A stretch of 64,000 nt of DNA from Marsupella aquatica (lineage: Eukaryota > Marchantiophyta): assembly GCA_973895155.1 (NCBI GenBank), contig OZ316897.1, positions 11,160,001-11,224,000 of the forward strand, given 5' to 3'. A program made the position numbers and the translations under genes. Position 1 is the stretch's first letter. Each line of letters begins with the position of its first letter. The notes below the pieces were generated by a model. It searched no databases. It was not told the DNA's origin and saw only the letters and a list, made by a program, of their open reading frames with translations. This document shows, one piece after another, positions 24,287-35,273 of this stretch.

Positions 24287-26692
24287 ATGCATGATGCTGG
24301 TTCCACAAGTGAAACAATGGCTGTTTTGAAGGATCTTCTACAACGAGGCATTACTATAGACTCGTACACATATATTGAAGTTCTGCAAATGTGCTCGAAA
24401 CACAAAAACCTTTTAGCGGCCACGCAGGTGCATGACCACATCATCCAGAGTCAAATGGATAAGAATCTATATGTGGCGGTAACCCTTCTGAATGTATATA
24501 TCAAATGTGGGGCATTGTTGGATGCACGTCGAGTTTTTGATCAAATTGAGGAGAAGAGTGTTATTACTTGGACCAACATGATCGTAGGATATGCCAGGAG
24601 TGGTCATTCTGAATCTGCACTAGAACTTTTCAATCAAATGCGCCAAGAAGGTGTGCAGCCTAATGAGATCACATATCTGAGCATCCTCAAGGCATGTGCC
24701 AACCCATTAGCTCTAAAATTGGGAAAGGAAGCTCACTTGTATATTCGACATGCTGGCTTTGAGTCAGATGTGCGTGTGGGTTCTGCCCTCCTACAGATGT
24801 ATGCAAGATGTGGGTGCATCACCGAGGCAAGGAAAGTTTTTGAACAATTGACCAATCGAAATGTCATTACTTGGACTGTTATGATTCGAGCATATGCAGA
24901 ACGTGGTCATAGTGTGGAAGCATATCGACTGTTTCTCCAGATGAGACGGGAAGGCTTCGAACCAGATGCAATCACTTATAGGAGCATCCTGAATGCATCT
25001 GGAAGTGCAGGGGCTTTGGACTGGGTGAGGGAGGTTCACGGCCATGCTAGCAAGGGACTGGACTCAGATTTGCGTGTGGGCAATGCACTGGTTCACATGT
25101 ATGCAAAAAGTGGCAGTATAGATGATGCCAGACTGGCTTTTGACAAAATGCAGGAACGCGACGTAGTCACATGGAATGTGATGATCGGTGGACTTGCACA
25201 ACATGGATGTGGGCATGAAGCATATCAACTGTTTCTCCAAATGAGACGTGAGGGCTTCCAACCAGATGCATTCACTTACTCTAGTATTCTCAATGCATTT
25301 GCCAGTGAGGGGGCTTTGGAATGGGTGAAGGAAGTTCATGGCCACGCTAGCAAGGCGGGACTGGAGACAGATTTGCGTGTAGGCAATGCACTGGTTCACA
25401 TGTATGCGCAGAATGGCATCATAGACGACGCCCGACTGGTTTTTGACAGAATGAACAGACGCGATGTAGTCACATGGAATGTAATGATCGGTGGACTTGC
25501 ACAACAGGGATGTGGGAATGAAGCATATCAACTGTTTCTCCAGATGCGACGGGAAGGCTTCGAACCAGATGCAATCACGTACATGAGCATCCTGGATGCA
25601 TCTGCAAGTGCGGGGGCTTTGGAGTGGGTGAAGGAGGTTCACGGCCATGCTAGAAAAGTAGGACTGGAATCAGATTTGCGTGTGGGCAGTGCACTAGTTC
25701 ACATGTATGCAGAGAGTGGCTGTATAGACGACGCCCGTCTTGTTTTTGACAGAATGGAGAAACGCGATGTAGTTACATGGAATGTAATGATCGGTGGACT
25801 TGCACAACATGGATGTGGGAATGAAGCCCTGGAACTATTCAGGAAAATGATCGCAGACGGTGTGAAGCCAAGCAGTCATTCATTCAAGGCAGTGTTGTCA
25901 GCCTGTTGTCACGGGGGCCTTGTTGATGATGGCCGCAGACTCTTTTCAGCTATGACGCAAGATTTTGGTATCGAGCCTCACATTGTGCATTATACCTGCA
26001 TGGTGGATCTTCTTGGGCGGGCTGGGTTATTGGAGGAAGCAAAGCGCTTCATTAGTGATATGGCAGTTGAACCTGATGCAATAACTTGGACAGCCTTGCT
26101 TGGCGCTTGTAGAACTTACGGTAATGTGGAGTTGGGCGAACTTGCCGCTAACGAGATTTTCAAGTTGGAACCCAGTAAGGCCTCTCCGTATGTGCTTCTC
26201 TCCAACATATATGCTGCAGCTCGCAAATGGGAGAAAGTTTCATTGGTGCGCACTATGATGCAAAAGAGAGGTGTGCGGAAGGAGCCAGGGCGTAGCTGGA
26301 TTGAAGTTGATAAGAAGATTCATAAATTTGTTTCAGGGGATACATCTCACCCAGAAGCGAAGACGATATATACTGAGCTCAACAAGTTGAATGAAATACT
26401 TAAGGCTGAAGGCTACATTCCGGATACCCGGCTTGTATTGCATGATGTCAATGAAAAGGATAAAGAACTAGCTCTTTGCTCTCATAGTGAGAAGTTGGCC
26501 ATTGCTTACGCACTAATTCACATACCTCGGGAAGAACCAATTCGTGTATATAAAAACCTTCGGGTGTGTGCAGATTGCCACACAGCGACCAAGTTTATCT
26601 CTCAGGTGACTGGACGCGAGATTATAGCGAGGGATGCAAGTCGCTTTCACCATTTTAAAGATGGCATGTGTTCTTGTGGAGATTACTGGTGA
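24287..26692 (+). CDS. PPR-DYW protein, organellar C-to-U RNA-editing factor
   Basis: A PLS-class pentatricopeptide-repeat protein, 801 aa from the first in-frame ATG. It binds a specific organellar transcript and deaminates a cytidine. PPR repeats fill residues about 40-560; recurring signatures are VTWNVMIGGLAQ, VGNALVHMYA and ARLVFDRM. The E1/E2 region follows (LLGACRTYGNVELG, YVLLSNIYA, RKEPGRSWIEV) and then the DYW deaminase with HSE near 733-735, the CADC zinc pair near 761-764 and the C-terminal HHFKDGMCSCGDYW. All catalytic residues are present, so it should be active. Three central units are nearly identical (separate entry). The coding part is intronless. The frame stays open upstream to 24095; an ATG in an upstream exon could extend the N-terminus, which lacks an obvious targeting peptide as drawn. 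The repeat text is moss-like. Confidence 0.9.
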   Translation: MHDAGSTSETMAVLKDLLQRGITIDSYTYIEVLQMCSKHKNLLAATQVHDHIIQSQMDKNLYVAVTLLNVYIKCGALLDARRVFDQIEEKSVITWTNMIVGYARSGHSESALELFNQMRQEGVQPNEITYLSILKACANPLALKLGKEAHLYIRHAGFESDVRVGSALLQMYARCGCITEARKVFEQLTNRNVITWTVMIRAYAERGHSVEAYRLFLQMRREGFEPDAITYRSILNASGSAGALDWVREVHGHASKGLDSDLRVGNALVHMYAKSGSIDDARLAFDKMQERDVVTWNVMIGGLAQHGCGHEAYQLFLQMRREGFQPDAFTYSSILNAFASEGALEWVKEVHGHASKAGLETDLRVGNALVHMYAQNGIIDDARLVFDRMNRRDVVTWNVMIGGLAQQGCGNEAYQLFLQMRREGFEPDAITYMSILDASASAGALEWVKEVHGHARKVGLESDLRVGSALVHMYAESGCIDDARLVFDRMEKRDVVTWNVMIGGLAQHGCGNEALELFRKMIADGVKPSSHSFKAVLSACCHGGLVDDGRRLFSAMTQDFGIEPHIVHYTCMVDLLGRAGLLEEAKRFISDMAVEPDAITWTALLGACRTYGNVELGELAANEIFKLEPSKASPYVLLSNIYAAARKWEKVSLVRTMMQKRGVRKEPGRSWIEVDKKIHKFVSGDTSHPEAKTIYTELNKLNEILKAEGYIPDTRLVLHDVNEKDKELALCSHSEKLAIAYALIHIPREEPIRVYKNLRVCADCHTATKFISQVTGREIIARDASRFHHFKDGMCSCGDYW
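24915..25818 (+). repeat. Three near-identical 300-303 bp tandem units inside the PPR gene
   Basis: Units start with the codons for EAYRLF or EAYQLF at about 24917, 25216 and 25519. Each encodes a P-L-S triplet of PPR motifs (about 101 aa). The first unit lacks one codon (HASKGLDSDL against HASKAGLETDL). Long runs of identical DNA point to recent expansion by unequal exchange. Confidence 0.85.
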
Positions 26693-27001
26693 CCAGATTG
26701 AAAGTTGTGTCCAAAAGTGACTCGAAAGCAGAAATCACTCATCCCCATTTATTTTTCTGTCCCAATATGCCAATTTATCTTTGTGTTCCAATCTGCCCAA
26801 GAGTTGACTGATGTCTGATGCTTCAATATACAGATTGGCCAAACGGAATTTATCCCTCTAACGCGAATTCACACTATATAGAAGCCCAATAAGAACAATT
26901 TGAAGCACATGTATTCAATTTTGAAAAGATTCTGAAGTGCAGATTGGAAAGGGGGTACATGAGAAGTGGCTAGTGTCTAATTCTACCCTGCCATCCATTT
27001 C

Positions 27002-27250
27002 CTAAGAATGTCGAGAGTGACAGTAGCATTTGTGGAGAGCTTCCTGTGTGCTGTTTTCTGGCCAGTGTTCCTAATCTGAACGCGTTGTAAGAACGGAGTT
27101 TCTTCCTAGAACTGTGATAATTATTTCCCAAAAATGTCGAGAGTGGCAGTAGTATTTATGAAGAGCTTCCCGTGTGTCTGTTCGTTCTGGCCAGTGGTCC
27201 TAACTTGACGGTATCGTAACAACTGAATTCTTCCTAGAACTGTGATGATT
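27002..27250. repeat. Diverged tandem duplication, about 125 bp
   Basis: AATGTCGAGAGTGACAGTAG (about 27006) is matched by AATGTCGAGAGTGGCAGTAG (about 27132). Both copies run on to TTCTTCCTAGAACTGTGAT before they end. Confidence 0.8.
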
Positions 27251-27720
27251 GGAAACTTCTAGATTATAGCTTAGTTCATATTCATGATCCTATTTGGAAA
27301 CTGAAGCTGGAACGGAATGGATCGAGATATTGTCTGTTAAGGCCGCGATGGACTGGCAAAGCTTGGATGGACTTGCTCAGAATGTTGAACTCGACTTGGA
27401 TATGTTTACACTTGACTGAAATGGGACCTGTAAAGAGTTTCCTTAACTTAACCTCAGCACCCTAGCCCACCCTTGTACAGGGGGATGGTGGACTGGGACA
27501 GCCAACTACAGTAGCTGAGGGCAGAGCGGGTTGGGGAGGGAACAAAGTAAGACACCCAACCCAATGTTGAGGGTTGGAAAGTGTGTTATGATTAGGCTAA
27601 AAATGACATGGATGATCATACTATGGGGGTGAAACCTGGCTGGATGTTGACGGTCAGATCAAGTTACCCGGAGTTACTTTGCTGAATCAACAGCAGATAA
27701 AGATGGCAAAGTAATAATAA

Positions 27721-27976
27721 AAGTAGGCAAAGTAGTAATTAGCCTAAAATGTCTGGGAAAGTATATATTTGAGCAAAAAAGAGTGACAATGTAGAAAATC
27801 TCAGTTTTCAACTTGGCAAGGGCGTTGAGTGAAAAAGTGACTCAGTCTAAAGTAGGCAAAGTAGTAATTAGCCAAAATGTCTGGGAAAGTATATATTTGA
27901 GCAAAAATGAGTGACAATGTAGAAAATATCAGTTTTCAACTTGGCAAGGGCGTTGAGTGAAAAAGTGACTCAGTCA
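27721..27976. repeat. Tandem duplication, 129 bp, almost identical
   Basis: AAGTAGGCAAAGTAGTAATT at 27721 and again at 27850. The copies differ at only a few positions and both end in AAAAAGTGACTCAGTC. Confidence 0.9.
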
Positions 27977-29059
27977 GGTCAGCTAAGTGGAACTTATCCA
28001 ACTTGGGGATCTTGAGAGAAAGAGCTGACCGCCTAAATGATGTTTGAGTTTGGTGTGCCTCAGTCTGAGCTTTGCTAATGTGGGTGATGCGTGTGAGAGA
28101 ATCTCCTGGACTTTAGACGCGAAGCCGGCGAAAGAGAAGGACCAATTTAACCAACTTTCCTAAACTGTCGTGCAACCAACTTTCCTCGTCAGTTATCAAT
28201 CGCCTGTATCAGGCATTAGCCAATCCCATCCATAGTTTGCATAAAGTAAAGTTTATACTTTGTTTATATCGTGTGGATATTGAAAAACATGTCCTCATAT
28301 TTGTATTTAATCATCTGCTGACTCTTGACTTATTTTCTTCAACTCATTTCCAGAGTCACTGTAAATCTGCACACCTGATAATATAAACGCACTTACAATA
28401 TGGACACAACAACCACATGGCAACAACAACACATAGATATCATAACAATTTCTTTGACTCATTTCCTTGCCTCACCTACATTTATTTGTCTTGCCTCCAC
28501 ATCTTGTATGCAATGTACTGATATGGGACTTTATAACTATTGCCACTAAAGATGCTCTAATACACAAATATTGTCATTGTTTTCATAGATCAACCATCTT
28601 GGGTAGGTTGTTTAACTTGTCATCCATATACTATACTAAAGCTTGGCATATTCATAAAAAAAAAAATTGTCATCATATCCAAAACCATGGCATATTATAT
28701 ATACAAAAATTAATGTGACGCACTTTTATCGATTGGAACATCTGCAATGGCTTAGCCAAGTGTGTATTTCCCTGGCGAGTCACAGTTGACCTCAGTTTTA
28801 GTAAATGTTCAGTAAATGGAGTGACCGAGTTGCGTGATGTCGAAGGAGTGCGGCAGGAGGAGGGAGTGAATTGAAGAAACTGGTGCAGTGGTGCTGCTGC
28901 GAAAGCTTAATTAGCCAAAGGAATTTGGCATTTTGTGTTGCATGAGCTGAAGATCAGTACGCCAGCTGCCTTCCCTTCCTCTCTGCAGTCTTGGTGTTGA
29001 AGCTTGCTGGCGGATTACATTTTGGTGGACGGAATTCTTGCTTCTTCTGTGCATATCGA

Positions 29060-29460
29060 AAGAAATATCTTCGGAGCAGAGTGGAATCGAGAACCGGTAT
29101 TGAGCAATTCCATCGTGCGCCGTTATGGTGTCGACTTGACGGAGCGTTGATTTTGGAGATTGCGAAATTGAGTGACGAGTTCTTTCAGGGCATCCTAGTG
29201 TTGAATATCTCCGCAGCAGAGTGGAATCGAGAACCGGTATTGAGCAATTTTATCGTGCGTCTTAATGGTGTCGACTTGACGGAGCGTTGATTTGGAGATT
29301 GAGTGATGAGTTCTTTCGGGGCATCGCAGTTTTGTTCGTGGCTTCTTACCTAGCGGGATTGGAGAAATTAGGTCAACACAGGAGCTGGGCGGATAATTCG
29401 GTTTGGAGTTTCATTGGAGAATTCTTTCGTGGCGTCCCAATTTTGTTCGTGGGTTCATAT
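29060..29460. repeat. Tandem duplication in the PRP6 gene leader, about 140 bp
   Basis: GTGGAATCGAGAACCGGTAT occurs at about 29080 and 29220, each followed by GGTGTCGACTTGACGGAGCG. Shorter echoes (GAGTTCTTTC..GGCATC, TTTTGTTCGTGG) continue to about 29455, so the unit was partly copied a third time. Confidence 0.85.
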
Positions 29461-29672
29461 TGAGCGACGTTGAGGAAATTAGGTCAGTAGAGGAGCTGGA
29501 CGGACAATTCGTCGCCGAGGACGGTGAGACCAGCATCGATTGAGGTACGAGGTGGGGAACGAATTCTGAAACATCGGTGCGACTTGAACTCTTCTGAGCT
29601 CGCAGCTGGGGTCGGGATTGAGGACTAGGGTAATTTTGGTTTCGTTCCAAGGCAGCAGGAGGAGCACCGAAA

Positions 29673-32498
29673 ATGCAGGCCCCCGTGCTTCCGAAGCCAC
29701 GGCTGGATTTTTTCAACACCAGACCGCCCGCCAATTATGTGGCCGGATTGGGAAGAGGAGCAACAGGATTTACCACTCGTTCTGATATCGGTCCTGCCCG
29801 AGCGGCACCCGACCTGCCTGATCGAGCAGCAACCACCATCGGAGGGGCTGGACCACCGCCCACAGGTGTTGGAAGAGGCAAAGGCAGAGACGAAGAAGAG
29901 GAGGAAGAGGAGGCAGAGGAGAAGGGATACGATGAAAATCAGAAGTTTGATGAATTCGAGGGAAACGACGTGGGTTTGTTCGCAACAGGAGAGTACGATG
30001 AAGACGATAAGGAGGCCGATGCTGTTTGGGAGAGTATTGACAAGCGTATGGATCTTCGACGAAAAGATCGTAGAGAAGCTCGTCTGAAGAAGGAGATTGA
30101 AAAATACCGAGCTTCAAACCCCAAAATCACTGAGCAATTCGCTGACTTGAAGAGAAAACTCGTAACCTTGTCCACCCAAGAGTGGGAAAGCATTCCCGAG
30201 ATTGGTGACTACTCTTTGCGGAATAAGAAGAAACGCTTTGAGAGTTTCATCCCAGTGCCTGATACCTTGCTTGAAAGGGCCAAACAGGAAAAGGAGCATG
30301 TCACTGCTTTAGATCCTAGAAGTAGAGCTGCAAATGGAGCTGAGACTCCTTATGGTCAGACTCCGGTGACAGATCTCACGGCAGTGGGTGAGGGAAGGGG
30401 AACTGTGCTATCGTTGAAACTCGACCGCTTATCTGATTCTGTGAGTGGATTAACAGTTGTCGATCCGAAAGGTTACCTCACCGATTTGAAGAGCATGAAA
30501 ATTACTAGTGATGCTGAGATTTCTGACATTAAGAAAGCTCGTCTGCTGTTGAAATCGGTCATTCAAACTAATCCCAAACATGCGCCTGGTTGGATTGCTG
30601 CTGCGAGACTGGAAGAGGTTGCCGGTAAGATTGGAGCAGCAAGGGATTTCATCCAGAAGGGATGTGAGGAGTGTCCTAAAAATGAGGATGTGTGGTTGGA
30701 AGCCTGTAGATTGGCTACACCTGACAATGCCAAGGGTGTTCTGGCAAGAGGTGTCAAAGCTATTCCAAATTCTGTGAAGCTTTGGATGCAGGCTGCCAGA
30801 TTAGAGCATGATGACATTGCGAAAAGTAGGGTTTTACGAAAAGCTTTGGAGCACATTCCAGATTCGGTTAGGCTGTGGAAAGCTGTAGTAGAACTTGCAA
30901 ACGAGGATGATGCCAGAGTGCTTTTATCTCGAGCAGTGGAATGTTGTCCGCTTCATACCGAGTTGTGGCTGGCGCTGGCTCGTCTGGAGACTTATGAAAA
31001 CGCCAAGCGAGTCCTGAACAAAGCTCGAGAGACGATCCCAACTGAACCCACTATCTGGATCACTGCTGCCAAGTTGGAAGAGGCAAACGGGAATGCATCC
31101 ATGGTGGTGAAGATCGTGGACAGGGCTATTCGATCTCTGCAGGCTCAGGGAGTTGTAATTGATAGGGAGGCTTGGATGAAGGAGGCCGAGGCGGCAGAGA
31201 GAGCAGGGTCTGTAGCTACATGTCGGGCAATCATCCGTTCGACTGTAGGAATTGGAGTAGAGGAGGAGGACAGGAAGAGGACGTGGGTTGCAGATGCGGA
31301 TGAAACCAAAAAGAGAGGATCAATTGAGACAGCCAGAGCGATTTATGCTCACGCCTTGAGTGTTTTCCCGGGCAAGAAGAGTGTGTGGTTAAAAGCTGCC
31401 CAGCTGGAAAAAAGCCATGGAACGAGGGAGTCCCTGGATTTGCTGCTGAAAAAGGCTGTTGGCTATTGCCCTCAGGCCGAAGTGTTGTGGTTGATGGGTG
31501 CCAAGGAAAAATGGCTTGCGGGAGATGTTCCCTCTGCTCGGGTGATTCTGAAGGAGGCTAATGTTGCCATTCCCAACTCTGAGGAGATTTGGCTGGCTGC
31601 CTTTAAGTTGGAGTTTGAGAACCATGAGCCTGAGAGAGCAAGGATGCTTCTTGGCAAGGCAAGAGAGAGGGGTGGCACAGAACGAGTGTGGATGAAGTCT
31701 GCCATCGTGGAGCGAGAGTTGGGTAACACACAAGAGGAGAAGGGACTATTAGTGGAGGGATTGCAACGATTCCCAGGCTTCCACAAGCTGTGGTTAATGC
31801 TTGGGCAATTGGAGGACAGAAATGGCCGTTCAGAGAAAGCAAGGGACGTGTATGACAGGGCCCTCAAACACTGTCCAAATAGTACTCCTCTATGGCTGTG
31901 TGCAGCCAGTTTAGAGGAGACGCTCGGTGGCTTGAGCAAAGCAAGAGCGGTCCTCACCAAGGCGAGACTGAAAAATCCGCAAAACCCTGAACTGTGGCTT
32001 GCGGCTATTAGAGCAGAAGCCCGAGCAGGGAACAAGAAGGAGTCAGAAGTGCTCATGGCCAAGGCTCTCCAAGAATGTCCATCTAGTGGTCTCCTTTGGG
32101 CTGAGTCCATTGAAATGGCGCCTAGACAGCAGAGGAAAACGAAAAGTGTTGATGCTTTGAAGAAATGTGATCATGATCCCTTCGTAATTGCAACAGTTGC
32201 AAAGCTCTTCTGGCACGATCGCAAGGTAGACAAAGCACGGAACTGGCTCAATCGAGCTGTTACATTGGCACCAGATGTCGGGGACTTTTGGGCACAGTTG
32301 TACAAATTTGAGCTGCAACATGGGGCAGAAGAACAGCAGCATGAGATTTTGCAACGATGTGCAGCTGCAGAGCCAAGGCACGGGGAACGCTGGACCAGGG
32401 TTTCAAAAGCTGTTGAAAACGCACACCAACCGGTGGAGGCTCTGCTAAAGAAGGTTGTGATAGCACTTGGGAAAGAAGAAGGTGTTGTAGGTGGGTAA
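29673..32498 (+). CDS. PRP6: Pre-mRNA-processing factor 6 (PRP6/STA1), U5 snRNP and tri-snRNP bridge
   Basis: Scaffold of the U4/U6.U5 tri-snRNP in the nucleus. A single uninterrupted frame of 941 aa. Residues 1-160 form the PRP1 N-terminal domain ([56 protein letters not shown]) with an acidic run near 73-83. From about 290 to the end come HAT/TPR-like repeats with the pattern W..AA.LE ([41 protein letters not shown]). Arabidopsis STA1, as I recall it, has about 1029 aa and a ubiquitin-like N-terminal extension, which is absent here. No intron interrupts the gene, whereas most neighbours have 2-10. The ATG at 29673 begins the conserved domain almost at once and is a good start. Confidence 0.96.
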   Translation: MQAPVLPKPRLDFFNTRPPANYVAGLGRGATGFTTRSDIGPARAAPDLPDRAATTIGGAGPPPTGVGRGKGRDEEEEEEEAEEKGYDENQKFDEFEGNDVGLFATGEYDEDDKEADAVWESIDKRMDLRRKDRREARLKKEIEKYRASNPKITEQFADLKRKLVTLSTQEWESIPEIGDYSLRNKKKRFESFIPVPDTLLERAKQEKEHVTALDPRSRAANGAETPYGQTPVTDLTAVGEGRGTVLSLKLDRLSDSVSGLTVVDPKGYLTDLKSMKITSDAEISDIKKARLLLKSVIQTNPKHAPGWIAAARLEEVAGKIGAARDFIQKGCEECPKNEDVWLEACRLATPDNAKGVLARGVKAIPNSVKLWMQAARLEHDDIAKSRVLRKALEHIPDSVRLWKAVVELANEDDARVLLSRAVECCPLHTELWLALARLETYENAKRVLNKARETIPTEPTIWITAAKLEEANGNASMVVKIVDRAIRSLQAQGVVIDREAWMKEAEAAERAGSVATCRAIIRSTVGIGVEEEDRKRTWVADADETKKRGSIETARAIYAHALSVFPGKKSVWLKAAQLEKSHGTRESLDLLLKKAVGYCPQAEVLWLMGAKEKWLAGDVPSARVILKEANVAIPNSEEIWLAAFKLEFENHEPERARMLLGKARERGGTERVWMKSAIVERELGNTQEEKGLLVEGLQRFPGFHKLWLMLGQLEDRNGRSEKARDVYDRALKHCPNSTPLWLCAASLEETLGGLSKARAVLTKARLKNPQNPELWLAAIRAEARAGNKKESEVLMAKALQECPSSGLLWAESIEMAPRQQRKTKSVDALKKCDHDPFVIATVAKLFWHDRKVDKARNWLNRAVTLAPDVGDFWAQLYKFELQHGAEEQQHEILQRCAAAEPRHGERWTRVSKAVENAHQPVEALLKKVVIALGKEEGVVGG

Positions 32499-33424
32499 AT
32501 AGACAGATTCAGCTTCTCAATAAAGTCTTAACATTTATACATCTTTGAATTCTTTTGGTAGGTGACATTCATATCTTAATCTGACCATCGTCAAAGTAGA
32601 ATCTGCGGATTCACAAGGGCAGAGAATCCCTGTATGGTTCTGCAACTAAACCAGAACGTGTCATTTTGGGGGTGGACTCTGTTACTGGGTTTCTTGAATG
32701 TTCCCATCACAAATCGAATACCCTTTGCAAAACAAGGGTCGTGCAAATCGTAGAGATCCATCGTGAAAGTTTTGGAACTGTATATTCTGGAGTTTATATT
32801 AGATTGAAACCTTTTTGGCCTTGTATATGAATCTTGAATAGTAAGTTTTGGCAGGGAACGAATGGGGCCTTGTGTTTGAGAAAGGGCTTTTGAATTGAGT
32901 CCAGGTCTGGTTTGTCTCGTAAGATCAGAGATAAAGATTGCGTATTGGAACCTCCAACAAATTGCTTTCAAACACAAGGTTCAATTTTCTAAAAACGAAT
33001 CTCATCATCTTGTCAAGCATTGCGATTTTGAGAACTTCGGCTTCCAAGAATCACTAATAGATTTCATCATTGTAGAGAAAGGTGTGAGCTAGTAATTTAG
33101 TTCTAAATGATGGTATTCTAATGACTTCTTATCGTGTTTAGGGGCAGATTGCAAAATGACAACTGCGAAATTGTTGCGAGAATTTTTCTTACACAAGTTT
33201 CCAAGGTTCCATGGATTATATTACCTGCACATGGCTTCATCTCTACATGGCTTTTGGATCTTTTGATCTTCTAGCATTCTTTATTGAGTCTCGTTGGATG
33301 TCCCTTCAGGGCGATAGGCGCTTGAAACCAAAGAATTGTAGTATTCTCCTTGTAAAGCAAATGGTCCAATTGATGCTAAAAGCCGTGGCCGCTCGTCTCC
33401 CAAAACATTTTCAAGTACAGTCTA

Positions 33425-33600
33425 CCTTGCATTAGTGCACTTCATACAAGTGCATGTGGGTAAACTGCAGGCCGGCTTTCTAGCCGTCTAATATTAATGC
33501 ACTTTCGTTTTTAAAATGCACTGTATAAGCGTGTACAAGTGCAGGTTGACCCTCACTAAAAAACAGATATATAAGTGTACACATTGCCTTTACCATTTAC
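33425..33600. repeat. Dispersed repeat, member B of the 4890 family
   Basis: It shares ATTAGTGCA, GTCTAATATTA, ATGCACTG, AAGTGCAGGT and ATATAAGTGTACAC-like text, in the same order, with 4890-5080. The flanks also look alike (AACCCCCTGAGG, CTGCACCCCC), so the shared element may be longer than marked. Confidence 0.5.
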
Positions 33601-34344
33601 TCCAATGCATACATAAGAAGCATTAATTGATAAGTGCACCAGACAATTTCATAAACTAGTGTCAAACACTTAGAGTTATTTGCTTGATCGACCCCCATAA
33701 CGAAACTTGTTATTTGATCAACCCCCTGAGGTCTATCAAGGGTCCAGATCTGAGGTCAAAAGGTCCATCACCAGTCCAGATTGGGGAAAAGTATCGAGGG
33801 GGTTGATTAAATCACAACTTCCCCTATATAAGGGGAAGGGTCCAAGACTTCCTCCTTTTTCCACATTTCAATCATTGTTCTCCTCTAGCATGCCAGTTTA
33901 CTTCACAATTTCAGGAAAAATCTCTTTTTAATGGTAACTACGGGCCATCAGGTTTGAGACTCCCTACTCCAGACCATTAGCTTCACATTGTAGCTTTGGA
34001 TAGTGAATTATTGCTTAGATTTATTTTAAACCAGATAATGGCACCTTAAACCACCACCGACATATAAAAAGAGAAATCTTCAAGACTTCTTCCATTTTCA
34101 CATTAATCTCCTCTAGGGTGAGACTTTACTCCACAATTCAGGAAAATTTATTAAAAATGGTGAAACCTACAGTAGTGGATCCAGGTTTAATCATAGACAG
34201 GGGTGCTTTTAAAGAAAAGAAGTGAATGGAATGTGGAAGGAATGAGTAGTGGACACTTCCCCATCATATATGGGTGGTAAGTGGTTTAACGATAGTGACA
34301 AAATGTCATCTCATTCTTGTGTTCGTCTAGAACCCCTAACCCAC

Positions 34345-34396
34345 GACCTAACCTAACCTAATCTGACTTGACCTGACCTGACCTGACCTGACCTAG
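34345..34396. repeat. Pentanucleotide array, CCTAA to CCTGA
   Basis: About ten consecutive pentamers that shift from CCTAA to CCTGA along the array. Confidence 0.85.
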
Positions 34397-35273
34397 TGCG
34401 TTGTGGCCTCTCGAATGAGCCCTCTCTTCCTAAACAGTGAGGTGAGAACCAGAACAGGGAATTTGATGGCAATGGAGACGCAGCTGATTTACTCCTCCTC
34501 GCCTTGGATTTGAGTTCTGCCTCCGTCCTGCCTCCGTCCTGCCCTTTGCTTTGTATTTGGGCCCGTGAATCTGAGTTCCGCCTCCAGTTGTGAACATTTT
34601 TTTTTTAGCGTGTTTGCCCCATCATCCACAACACGCGGACGCTTAGTTTGAGTTCGTGCCGGGGGATCGAGCTGCTTTGTATTTTTGCTTTGCCGCTGTT
34701 CGGAGCTCCTGGACTTGGATCGAGTGAATTGAAGGGTTGGGGATTCATGATGTGAGATTGGCAATTCCTGTGGGACGGATTCAATTGATCTCTGTTGCGG
34801 GTAAGTTCGATCTTTTCCCATGGAATTGCTCCCGAATTTTGTACCCAGACTCGGATGTGGGGCAGCAATTTATAAGAAGGGCAGAACGAGCTGCCTGCTT
34901 AGGGAACGAATTGCTCGGTTTGAAGTGGAGTCCGGAAATTTCCTTTTCCATCCTCATATGAAATATCAAGGGTAGGAACGTATGCCAAGGATTAAGCCTT
35001 CCACCCCTGAGAGTATACGCGGTGGAAGAAAATAATAAGTCTATCTGTGTATACTCTCAGGAGTAGTTAATGTTTTCTTGCTCCAACGAGGGACCCTTGC
35101 TCCGTGTTATTCTGACTCGATTGCCATCCTCGGCTGAATGCGCCTTTTTCGGTCGGATTTACATTAGGTTCAGTTTGGTGCCACGTTCTGTCTCATTCCT
35201 GTAAAGTTTCTTATATGACTGAATTGCAGTTTCTGTTTGCAGGTTGTGTTTGTTGTTTTGAAGATTATCCAAA

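Larger units (their letters stand above)
26693..29672. other. Intergenic stretch with tandem duplications
   Basis: No gene seen. It holds a diverged pair at 27002-27250, a fresh pair at 27721-27976, an AT-rich stretch about 28200-28720 and a duplicated leader upstream of the PRP6 gene (29060-29460). Confidence 0.5.
32499..35273. other. Intergenic stretch and 5' leader of DRG2
   Basis: About 32500-33420 is PRP6 3' flank with no recognised content. Repeats follow at 33425 and 34345. The DRG2 leader probably contains an intron: a GTAAGT donor stands at 34801 and TTTGCAG ends at 35242. No coding region seen. Confidence 0.5.

Noticed and set aside
25064-25648. 194-aa minus-strand frame inside the PPR gene
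   Set aside because: It is the antisense shadow of the repeated PPR units; its own repeats simply mirror the triplication.
31472-32110. 212-aa minus-strand frame inside PRP6
   Set aside because: It is the shadow of the strongly coding + strand.
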